Positions 53,128 to 59,938 of a stretch of DNA of 64,000 bases are shown here, one piece after another. Source of the stretch: JAVKFY01 sp040223615 (GTDB lineage Bacteria; Pseudomonadota; Alphaproteobacteria; GCA-2731375); assembly GCA_040223615.1 (NCBI GenBank), contig JAVKFY010000069.1, forward strand, positions 1 to 64,000, given 5' to 3'. Made by a program: the position numbers and the translations under genes. How positions within the stretch are numbered: position 1 is the stretch's first letter; each line of letters starts with the position of its first letter. The notes below the pieces were generated by a model, which saw nothing but the letters and a program-made list of their open reading frames with translations, made no database searches and was not told the DNA's origin.

Positions 53128-53436
53128 ATGACGCCTCGCAAGCTAGCCCGCATTGAGGCTGACCTCGAATCCCTGCGGCGGTCGCCTCACAAGGCCGTCG
53201 CATATGAGCGTGTGGCGCAGAAGCTGGGACGGGTGCGGAAGAGTAGAGGAAAGGAGCCGATGTGGGAGAATCCGGAACTGCCAGGGCAGTTCCCCCTCGC
53301 GATTCCGCACCACGGAGGAAGGGACATACCAGTCGGCACACGCAACTCAATTTGCGACCAGCTAGAAAGCGACGTTCTGGCGTGGAGAGAAAAACTGGAA
53401 AGAGCAGCAAGAGCCAACGGTGGTAGTCATGGATAA
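53128..53436 (+). CDS. HicA-like toxin (divergent), transposon passenger
   Basis: The 102-residue protein precedes a HicB-type antitoxin gene and overlaps it, the HicAB order. An N-terminal helix (TPRKLARIEADLESLRRSPH) is followed by a small alpha/beta domain with LGRVRKSRGKEPMWENPEL and LAIPHHGGRDIPVGTRNSI, matching the HicA pattern of a strand pair then HxGxxDIxxGT. In canonical HicA the second element carries a catalytic His (GSHH); here it reads GKEP. It may be an mRNA interferase variant with an altered site, or an inactivated one. Confidence 0.65.
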   Translation: MTPRKLARIEADLESLRRSPHKAVAYERVAQKLGRVRKSRGKEPMWENPELPGQFPLAIPHHGGRDIPVGTRNSICDQLESDVLAWREKLERAARANGGSHG

Positions 53437-53950
53437 CCTTCAGGCAAAAGTAATGGAGCATCTAAGGAAGCCGTATGCTCGCGTGGTAACGCCAGAAGAT
53501 GACGGAACATTCCGCGCAGAAATTCTAGAGTTCTCTGGCTGTCTGGCCACCGGTGACACTGCGGCAAAAGCGCTTGAAGCGCTAGAACGTGTAGCAGAGA
53601 GCTGGCTAGAGTTCGTATTGGAGAAGGGGCAGCGCGTTCCTGACCCGATTGAAACAGCAGAGTACAGCGGCAAGTTGATGCTGCGACTTCCGAAGAGCCT
53701 CCACAAGAAGGCGGCACATGCAGCAGATCGGGACGGAGTAAGCCTTAACCAGTTCATTGTCAGCAGTGTTGCCCTTGAAGTGGGAGAGCGCGTCGCACCC
53801 CAGCAAGTAGCCCAGCCCCAAAGCGTAGTGTTCGTGGCAGTGGCAAATGCCGGTGCGCAATGGATTGCGACTGGGTTCAATTCCGCAGCAACTACCGCCG
53901 GCATCCTTACCCCGTTGACCGTCCCAATAGGAGCACTCCGTCATGCCTGA
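53429..53950 (+). CDS. HicB-family antitoxin, transposon passenger
   Basis: The 173-residue protein has an N-terminal HicB partial RNase-H-like fold (YARVVTPEDDGTFRAEILEFSGCLATGD, ALEALERVAESWLEF). A C-terminal ribbon-helix-helix follows (GKLMLRLPKSLHKKAAHAADRDG, VSLNQFIVSSVALEVG). This is the standard HicB two-domain architecture: toxin binding plus DNA binding. It carries an extra C-terminal tail of about 50 residues. The ATG at 53429 overlaps the toxin gene by 8 bp; a GTG nine bases upstream is possible. Confidence 0.88.
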   Translation: MDNLQAKVMEHLRKPYARVVTPEDDGTFRAEILEFSGCLATGDTAAKALEALERVAESWLEFVLEKGQRVPDPIETAEYSGKLMLRLPKSLHKKAAHAADRDGVSLNQFIVSSVALEVGERVAPQQVAQPQSVVFVAVANAGAQWIATGFNSAATTAGILTPLTVPIGALRHA

Positions 53951-54227
53951 GATTGACCAGTACTCCCTCAGCCACAAGGAGCTTCTTGAGATTCTGATAA
54001 AGAAGTTCGGCGTGCACGAAGGGCGCTGGGCGTTATCAATGCAGTTCGGCATAGCCACGGGGCTCAACCTCCCGTCGCCATCTGGAGGCCCCGGGCTGGG
54101 GTTTGGAGTACTGATTGACAAGTTAGGGATACAGCGCGCGGCTGGGGAGCCGTCTGGCTTGGTGCTTGACGCCGCTGAAGTAAATCCAACGCCAGCAGAG
54201 TCGAAAGGACGGCGCAAGAAAGCCTAG
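53943..54227 (+). CDS. Small protein of unknown function, third gene of the passenger operon
   Basis: The 94-residue protein overlaps the HicB gene by eight bases, so it is cotranscribed with the toxin-antitoxin pair. It has QYSLSHKELLEILIKKFGVHEGRWALSMQFGIA, a predicted helix-strand unit, then a Gly/Pro loop and a short helix, ending GRRKKA. I believe similar small proteins accompany HicB-like genes elsewhere, but assign no function. It is tail-to-tail with the next gene, overlapping by four bases. Confidence 0.6.
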   Translation: MPEIDQYSLSHKELLEILIKKFGVHEGRWALSMQFGIATGLNLPSPSGGPGLGFGVLIDKLGIQRAAGEPSGLVLDAAEVNPTPAESKGRRKKA

Positions 54228-54460
54228 CGCTTCCACCGCTTCGCCGCAGCCTTCCGAGCGATTTCGGTCCGCTGCTCGGGAGTCAGCTTCTTCGCTCGGG
54301 CAGCGCCACCCTTCCGGCCGAGCGCCTGGGCGGCCTTGTCCTTGCCGTCGTCGTCGCGCTCGGTGTCGTCCTCGACCTCGCCCGTGGCGATCTGCGCCAC
54401 GCGGATGGCGTTACCGATCACGTCGGCCGGGCGCTTCTGGCCCTTTGGTCCCTTCGGCAT
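54224..54460 (-). CDS. Small basic KGG-type protein, transposon passenger
   Basis: The 78-residue protein reads MPKGPKGQKRPADVIGNAIR, an acidic middle, then ALGRKGGAARAKKLTPEQRTEIARKAAAKRW. This C-terminal module is widespread in small bacterial proteins. It resembles KGG stress-protein and histone-H1-like basic repeats and suggests nucleic-acid binding. AGGAGG lies upstream of the ATG. It is oriented against the toxin-antitoxin operon. Confidence 0.75.
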   Translation of the reverse strand: MPKGPKGQKRPADVIGNAIRVAQIATGEVEDDTERDDDGKDKAAQALGRKGGAARAKKLTPEQRTEIARKAAAKRWKR

Positions 54461-54590
54461 CAACCCTCCTGGATATGCTTGTCGCTAAGCATATAGGGGC
54501 TTGGCCAAGAACACCAACAGCTACCGGTAGACATAACGCCCCGAATCGTGCGTTGCTCTCGCTACCCTGAACAGCACCGGAACTCAGCAG

Positions 54591-55304
54591 TTGTCGATAT
54601 TCGACCACGCCAACAGCAAGTACCTGTATTTACGCACCAAATTCTCAGTCTACCAGTCAATCGACCTGTTCCACGATCTTGCCGACGATATGCCCGACGA
54701 AGCCAGGGTGTTCTTTCTCCGCGTCGCCGGGATGCCGATGCCCTGGGAGAACGGCACCGTCATCAAAATCTGCGCGCCCCAAGCGCTCAATGACCTTGTC
54801 GGAGCGCTACGACCAACCTTGTCCGAGTTCGATGCGTGGGCAATGGTCGACGGCCGTGGCGAGTGGTCCGAGAGCTTAGGCGAGGGGCCGCTAAGCCTGT
54901 ACTGGTCAGCGGCCAGCCTCGAATCAGGTCGGGCCGGCATGGCTCAGATGGCCCTCGTCTTCCGGTTCAACGACAGAGACAAGGATGGTACAGCGGACAG
55001 GGTGCGCCAGGCACTGCGACCGCTAACCGCCCGCCCAGTATTCTGGACCGATCCTGGCAGGGTGCTTTTTATCCATACCGACCAACCAGCGAGTACCCTA
55101 GCCCGACGTATCGAACGGCACCTGCCGGCCCTTTACTCGTGGTTTGTGTGCGACGCAAACGGCAACACGTTATCCGGCTTCGTGGGGCGCGACATCGACC
55201 CTTGGCGGATGGTCGATATGCGGTCGGTCGGATATGTGCCCGATGACGAGTTCGAAGTCTGGCCCGATGACGAGTTAGACGACGATTCCCAAGAGAGCGC
55301 CTGA
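54591..55304 (+). CDS. Hypothetical protein, transposon passenger
   Basis: The 237-residue soluble protein is taken from a TTG at 54591; an ATG at 54690 (MPDEARVFF) is an alternative. It contains FFLRVAGMPMPWENGTVIKICAPQALNDLVGAL, a Trp-rich middle (WAMVDGRGEWSE) and an acidic C-terminus. There are no catalytic motifs, membrane segments or recognised domain. Base composition resembles the rest of the transposon rather than the host. Confidence 0.55.
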   Translation: MSIFDHANSKYLYLRTKFSVYQSIDLFHDLADDMPDEARVFFLRVAGMPMPWENGTVIKICAPQALNDLVGALRPTLSEFDAWAMVDGRGEWSESLGEGPLSLYWSAASLESGRAGMAQMALVFRFNDRDKDGTADRVRQALRPLTARPVFWTDPGRVLFIHTDQPASTLARRIERHLPALYSWFVCDANGNTLSGFVGRDIDPWRMVDMRSVGYVPDDEFEVWPDDELDDDSQESA

Positions 55305-55764
55305 AGGCCGAGCACCTGCCTGACAGTCACAGGCGGCAAACTCGGATCGAATGCCCTGGCCACCGATCCGTAGGCCGCTACGCTGTTCAAGTGGAAGTAG
55401 GCTCGCTCGGGCAGCCAGCGTTGGAACAACTTGAGCACACGAAGCGTCCAATAGGCTGGGCGGGAGCGCCACGCATCTCGCATGTCAACCCCGCCCGTTT
55501 TCAAACTGAGACACTACCCCAGTGTCTTCTTTTCGCCTGTTGTGAACAAATTTGTAACGGACGGCGAGCGTCTGATAAGCCGATGTACGAAACCTATTCC
55601 TGCTGCAATCGGAACGACGCCACACTCTGTTGAGGACAGAAGTCGTCGGCACAGGCGATACGGTGCGCCGTTCGCCTGGCGCACAACTCAGAAGCTTCGA
55701 TTCATCCGAAAGCGTCAGTCAGCTCATAGCCTGCGGCTATTCGCGGTCGTTAACTGAAGCTGAG
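55305..55764. other. Transposon right end and flanking island DNA without supported genes
   Basis: 55305-55500 is the gene-free right part of the transposon; a minus-strand frame from 55483 overlaps the previous gene and is not convincing. 55501-55518 is the right inverted repeat and 55519-55526 the target duplication. 55527-55764 is moderately AT-rich flanking DNA, open on the minus strand but without a good start. Confidence 0.5.
55501..55518. repeat. Right terminal inverted repeat of the transposon
   Basis: TCAAACTGAGACACTACC is the inverted counterpart of the left end, with one mismatch in 18, and is directly followed by the CCAGTGTC duplication. Confidence 0.9.
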
Positions 55765-56763
55765 CTAGATCCGCCCCTCTTCGACCGCGTGGCAGGCAAC
55801 GTGGGCCTCGGCCACGGTGCGCAGCACCGGGCGTTCGGCCATGCACCGGTCGTTGGCGTGCGGACAGCGCGGGTGGAACGGACAGCCAGACGGCGGGTTG
55901 ATCGGGCTTGGCACCTCGCCGGCGACCGGCACCCGTTGCCGCCCGGTCATGTCGAGGTCCGGGATCGCGTCCAGCAGCATCCGCGTGTACGGATGACGCG
56001 GATTGCGGAACAGGTACTTGGTCTCCGCCCACTCCACCAGCCGGCCCAGGTACATCACCCCGACATGGGTCGAGACGTGATAGACCACGGCCAGGTCGTG
56101 GCTGATGAACAGGTAGGTCAGCCCCAATTGCCGTTGTAAGTCGCGCATCAGGTTCAGGATCTGCGCCTGCACCGAGACGTCCAGCGCCGAGGTCGGCTCG
56201 TCGCAGACCAGGAAGTCCGGCTCGCCGGCCAGCGCCCGGGCGATCGAGATGCGCTGGCGCTGTCCGCCGGAGAATTCGTGCGGGTATTTCTCCGCATCCA
56301 GCGGCGACAGCCCGACCTGACTCAGCAGCTCGCCGGCACGCTTTCGCAGATCCATGCCGCCGGCCCGGCGCAGCGCCACGATCGGCTCGACCACGATCTC
56401 GCCGACGCGCCAGCGCGGGTTCAGCGAGGCATAGGGATCCTGGAAGATCATCTGCATGCGCGGCTGCACCTGTGCGCGCGCCGCACCGTGGCCCTTGGCG
56501 CCGATCTCCACGCCCTCGAAAAGGATCGACCCGGCCGACGCGCCGTACAGCCCGACGATCAGGCGTGCCACCGTTGACTTGCCGCAACCGCTCTCGCCGA
56601 CCAGCGAGAAGGTCTCGCCCTTGGCGATGCGGAAGTCGATGCCGTCGACCGCCTTCACCACCGCGCGCGGGCGCCGCTCGATGACCCGGTTCAGCCACGG
56701 CGGCGACACGTCGAAGTAGCGTGCCAGGTCGGCGACCTGGAGCAGCGGCGTCGCCTCGCTCAT
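55765..56763 (-). CDS. Dipeptide/oligopeptide ABC transporter ATPase (DppF/OppF type)
   Basis: The 332-residue ATPase starts MSEATPLLQVADLARYFDVS (ATG 56763), the last of four ATGs spaced at 59 bp. It has Walker A GESGCGKST, QMIFQDPYASLNPRW, signature FSGGQRQRISIARAL, Walker B FLVCDEPTSALDVSVQ, and the C-terminal cysteine-containing peptide-transporter tail (GCPFHPRCPHANDRC). It partners the DppD-type ATPase upstream. The three repeat units between the two genes put its translation under likely coupling control. Confidence 0.92.
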   Translation of the reverse strand: MSEATPLLQVADLARYFDVSPPWLNRVIERRPRAVVKAVDGIDFRIAKGETFSLVGESGCGKSTVARLIVGLYGASAGSILFEGVEIGAKGHGAARAQVQPRMQMIFQDPYASLNPRWRVGEIVVEPIVALRRAGGMDLRKRAGELLSQVGLSPLDAEKYPHEFSGGQRQRISIARALAGEPDFLVCDEPTSALDVSVQAQILNLMRDLQRQLGLTYLFISHDLAVVYHVSTHVGVMYLGRLVEWAETKYLFRNPRHPYTRMLLDAIPDLDMTGRQRVPVAGEVPSPINPPSGCPFHPRCPHANDRCMAERPVLRTVAEAHVACHAVEEGRI

Positions 56764-56937
56764 GGCCGTGCCCAGCAGGACACGGCCTGTCCGTAAATAT
56801 GAGCGTGCTGTTGCGCGCTCATGGCCGTGCCCAGCAGGACACGGCCTGTCCAAAGTTATGAGCGTGCTGTTGCGGGCTCATGGCCGTGCCCAACAGGACA
56901 CGGCCTGTCCAAAGTTATGAGCGTGCTGTTGCGCGCT
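56761..56937 (-). repeat. Three tandem 59-bp repeats, each a 20-codon ATGA-coupled mini-ORF
   Basis: Units start at 56761, 56820 and 56879 (period 59 bp), nearly identical. On the minus strand each begins ATGAGC and encodes a peptide of type MSAQQHAHNFGQ...CWARP. Its TGA overlaps the next unit's ATG in the form ATGA. The chain runs from the upstream ATPase stop (56937) through mini-ORFs 56940-56878, 56881-56819 and 56822-56760 to the downstream ATPase ATG (56763). Each unit also contains two hairpins: ATGAGCG/CGCTCAT and GGCCGTG/CACGGCC. Differences: the middle unit has a Pro codon for Ala, and the last has Ile-Tyr for Asn-Phe. Confidence 0.85.
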
Positions 56938-57926
56938 CATGCCGGCACCTCTTCGAACAGGTGGCAGGCGGTGTCGACCCCGTCGACATTGCGCAGTTCC
57001 GGCCGCTGTTCGCGGCACCGGTCCATCACCCTCGGGCAGCGCGGATGGAAGGCGCAGCCGGTGGGGTGATCGGTCAGCCGCGGCATCGAGCCCTCGATCT
57101 GCACCAGCCGGTCGACGTCGGCGCCGACATGCGGGATCGAGCCCATCAGGCCCACCGTGTAGGGATGCTTGGCATTGCGCACAACCTCGCGCACCGGCCC
57201 GACCTCGACGATGCGGCCGGCATACATCACCGCGACCCGGTCGGCCGCCTCGGCAATCACGCCCATGTCGTGCGTCACCAGCATCACCGCGGTGTGGTGT
57301 TCGCGGCAAAGCCGTTTCAGCAGACTGATGATCTGCGCCTGGATCGACACGTCCAGCGCCGTGGTCGGCTCGTCGGCGATGATCAGCCGCGGCTCCGCGC
57401 ACAGCGCCAGCGCGATCACCACCCGTTGCCGCATGCCGCCGGAGAACTGGTGCGGATAATGGTCGAGGCGTTCTTCCGCCGCCGGAATGCCGACCTCCTT
57501 GAGCAGGTCCAGCGCCCGCGCCCGGGCCTGCTTCTCGGTCATCGGCAAGTGCGTCTGGATCGTCTCGATGAGCTGCTTGGAGACCCGGTAGAGCGGGTTC
57601 AGGCTGGTCAGCGGGTCCTGGAAGATCGCGCCGATACGGCGGCCGCGAATTCGGCGCATCTGCTCGTAGGGCAAATCGTCGATGCGCTCGCCCTCCAGCC
57701 GGATTTCGCCGTCGGCGATGCGCCCCGGGGGCTCCAGCAGGCCGATCACGGCAGCACCTGTCATCGACTTGCCGGCGCCGCTCTCGCCGACCACGCCCAG
57801 CACCTCGCCGGGGTCGATATGCAGTGACACGTCGTGCACCGCGACCAGCGTGCCACGCCGGGTTGGGAACTCGACCCGCAGGTTCTTGACCTCCAGGAGA
57901 GGCTGGTTGGCGGGGATCTTGGTCAT
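56937..57926 (-). CDS. Dipeptide/oligopeptide ABC transporter ATPase (DppD/OppD type)
   Basis: The 329-residue ATPase starts MTKIPANQPLLEVKNLRVEF. It has Walker A GESGAGKSM, AIFQDPLTSLNPLYRV, signature FSGGMRQRVVIALAL, Walker B IIADEPTTALDVSIQ and the C-terminal GCAFHPRCPRVMDRC tail. Its start overlaps the DppC-type stop (ATGA), and its own stop overlaps the first mini-ORF start. The original operon probably had this ATGA directly joined to the second ATPase gene. Confidence 0.93.
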   Translation of the reverse strand: MTKIPANQPLLEVKNLRVEFPTRRGTLVAVHDVSLHIDPGEVLGVVGESGAGKSMTGAAVIGLLEPPGRIADGEIRLEGERIDDLPYEQMRRIRGRRIGAIFQDPLTSLNPLYRVSKQLIETIQTHLPMTEKQARARALDLLKEVGIPAAEERLDHYPHQFSGGMRQRVVIALALCAEPRLIIADEPTTALDVSIQAQIISLLKRLCREHHTAVMLVTHDMGVIAEAADRVAVMYAGRIVEVGPVREVVRNAKHPYTVGLMGSIPHVGADVDRLVQIEGSMPRLTDHPTGCAFHPRCPRVMDRCREQRPELRNVDGVDTACHLFEEVPA

Positions 57927-58861
57927 CGCAGCTTCGGGTTCAGCGCGTCGCGCAGCCAGTCGCCCAGCAGGTTCACCGCCAGCACCAGGGTCGCGAGCAT
58001 CACCGAGGGGAAGATCACGATCCACCACTCGCCGGAGAACATGAAATCGTTGCCGATGCGGATCAGGGTGCCAAGCGACGGCTCGGTCGGCGGCAGGCCG
58101 ACGCCCAGGAACGACAGCGCCGCCTCCAGCAGGATCGCGGTGGCCAGCGAGATGGTGGCGATCACCAGCACCGGTCCCATCACGTTGGGCAGGACGTGGC
58201 GCGCCATGATGGTGATCGGGTTGCGGCCGATCACCCGCGCCGCCTGAACGTACTCCTTGCTCTTCTCCACCATGGTGGAGCCGCGCACGGTGCGCGCGAA
58301 ATTCGGCCAGATCGACACGGCGATCGCCAGCACCACCACCGGCAGCGCCAGGTCGGCGTGCTGGTCGTGCGGCAATATCCCGCGCATCACGCCGTCGATC
58401 AGCAGCACGATGAGGATCGCCGGAAAGCTGATCTGCACGTCGGCGATGCGCATGATCACCGCGTCGATGGTGCCGCCGACATAGCCGGAGATCAGCCCCA
58501 GGCCGATGCCGATCGCCATCGCCAGCAGCACCGCGGCGATGCCGACGCCGATCGAGACACGGCTGCCGTACAGGATGGCGGAGTACATGTCGCGGCCGAG
58601 ATTGTCGGTGCCGAGCCAGAACCGCGCCTCGCCGTCCGCCGCCCAGGCCGGCGGCAGGAACGCATCCAGCAGGTCGAGCTGGCCCGGGTCGAACGGGTCC
58701 TGCGGCGTGATCAGCGGCGCCAGCAGTGCCGCGACAAAGATCACCAGCGTCACCGCCGCCGCGACCATGGTCAGGGTCGAGCCCTTGAAGCTGTGGTAGA
58801 TGTCGCTGTCGAGCGCCCGATCCACGGTGTCGCGCATGCGGTTGCTGGTGGTCACCGACAT
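57923..58861 (-). CDS. Dipeptide/oligopeptide ABC transporter permease (DppC type)
   Basis: The 312-residue permease has an N-terminal membrane segment (TMVAAAVTLVIFVAALLAPLITP), a periplasmic loop with WLGTDNLGRDMYSAILYGSRVS (the DppC hallmark GTDxxGRD) and the EAA coupling loop EYVQAARVIGRNPITIMARHVLPN. It is translationally overlapped with the downstream ATPase gene and lies three bases after the DppB-type gene. Confidence 0.94.
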   Translation of the reverse strand: MSVTTSNRMRDTVDRALDSDIYHSFKGSTLTMVAAAVTLVIFVAALLAPLITPQDPFDPGQLDLLDAFLPPAWAADGEARFWLGTDNLGRDMYSAILYGSRVSIGVGIAAVLLAMAIGIGLGLISGYVGGTIDAVIMRIADVQISFPAILIVLLIDGVMRGILPHDQHADLALPVVVLAIAVSIWPNFARTVRGSTMVEKSKEYVQAARVIGRNPITIMARHVLPNVMGPVLVIATISLATAILLEAALSFLGVGLPPTEPSLGTLIRIGNDFMFSGEWWIVIFPSVMLATLVLAVNLLGDWLRDALNPKLR

Positions 58862-58864
58862 GGC

Positions 58865-59851
58865 TCAGGCCCCCGTCGCGGCGCTTGTGTCGATGCGCAG
58901 CCGCGGGTCGACCACGTAGTAAAGCAGGTCGACGATCAGGTTGATCACCACGAAGAAGAACGACACCAGCATCAGGTAGGCCGACATCACCGGGATATCG
59001 ACGAACTGCACCGCCTGCAGGAACAGCAGGCCCATGCCCGGCCACTGAAACACCGTCTCGGTGATGATCGCGAAGGCGATGATGTTACCGACCTGCAGGC
59101 CGGTGATGGTGATCACCGGCACCAGCGTGTTCTTCAGCGCATGGCCGAAGTTGACCGCGCGGTTGGTCAGGCCGCGGGCGCGGGCGAACTTGACGAAGTC
59201 GGTGCGCAGCACCTCCAGCATCTCCGAACGCACCAGCCGCATGATCAGCGTGAGCTGGAACATGCCCAGCGTGAACGCCGGCATCAGGATCGAGGCCCAG
59301 CCGCTGCTCGTCAGCAGTCCGGTGGACCAGAAGCCGAGCTGGATCACCTCGCCGCGGCCGTTGGTCGGCAGCCAGCCGAGCTGCACCCCGAAGAACAGGA
59401 TCAGTAGGATGCCGATCACGAAGGTCGGCAGCGAGATGCCGACCAGCGAGATGGTCAGGAAGAATTTCGACAGCATCCGGCGGGGATAGAGCCCGGTATA
59501 GACGCCCATCGGGATGCCGACGAGGAGCGAATAGAACGCCGCCACCAGGCTCAGCTCCAGGGTCGCCGGCAGCCGTTCGGCGATGATCTCGTCGACCGGC
59601 AGGCCGATCCGGTAGGAGATCCCGAACTTGCCTTCCAGCACGCGGCCGACATAGCGCGCGAATTGGATCGGCACCGGGTCGTTCAGTCCCAGGCTCTCGC
59701 GCAGCTTCTCGCGCTCGGCGATCGGGGTGTCCTGGCCGACCATCGAACTGATCGGGTCGCCCAGGAAGGTGAACATCGAGAAGGCCAGCAGCGAGACGAC
59801 CAGCATCACCAGGACCGACTGCATCAGCCGGCGCACAATGAAGGCGATCAT
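58865..59851 (-). CDS. Dipeptide/oligopeptide ABC transporter permease (DppB type)
   Basis: The 328-residue permease has MIAFIVRRLMQSVLVMLVVSLLAFSMF, a typical DppB start. It continues with IQFARYVGRVLEGKFGISY, several membrane segments, the coupling loop VKFARARGLTNRAVNFGHALKNTLVPV, and ends near YVVDPRLRID. It forms the channel with the DppC-type subunit. Confidence 0.94.
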   Translation of the reverse strand: MIAFIVRRLMQSVLVMLVVSLLAFSMFTFLGDPISSMVGQDTPIAEREKLRESLGLNDPVPIQFARYVGRVLEGKFGISYRIGLPVDEIIAERLPATLELSLVAAFYSLLVGIPMGVYTGLYPRRMLSKFFLTISLVGISLPTFVIGILLILFFGVQLGWLPTNGRGEVIQLGFWSTGLLTSSGWASILMPAFTLGMFQLTLIMRLVRSEMLEVLRTDFVKFARARGLTNRAVNFGHALKNTLVPVITITGLQVGNIIAFAIITETVFQWPGMGLLFLQAVQFVDIPVMSAYLMLVSFFFVVINLIVDLLYYVVDPRLRIDTSAATGA

Positions 59852-59938
59852 TTAGCCCTGCCCCATGACGGGAGCGGCCCGGCGTCACGCTCGCGCGCCA
59901 ACACCGGGCCGTACCGTGTTTGCTTCAACAAAGCGACG

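Larger units (their letters stand above)
52087..55518. mobile_element. 3432-bp IS1-family transposon with passenger genes
   Basis: The element is bounded by GGTAGTGTCTCACTTTGA (52087-52104) and its inverted copy TCAAACTGAGACACTACC (55501-55518), 17 of 18 positions matching. It is flanked on both sides by the identical octamer CCAGTGTC (52079-52086 and 55519-55526), a perfect target duplication. Inside are an IS1-family transposase and five passenger genes, including a HicA/HicB-like pair. Usual IS1-family elements are about 0.7-1.1 kb, so this one is enlarged. An empty site is restored by removing the element and one octamer, which supports recent insertion. About 200 bp (55305-55500) at the right end have no supported gene. 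Confidence 0.92.

Noticed and set aside
55133..55504. 123-codon minus-strand frame at the right end of the transposon
   Set aside because: More than half overlaps the 54591-55304 gene antisense and becomes Ser/Asn low complexity. The remaining part has no family match or clear RBS.
56761..56937. CRISPR-like array
   Set aside because: The three units are contiguous 59-bp copies with no unique spacers between short repeats, and no cas genes are nearby.
56937..59045. 702-codon minus-strand frame through two importer genes
   Set aside because: The first 370 codons are an out-of-frame shadow of the DppC-type permease; the true ATPase begins at 57926.
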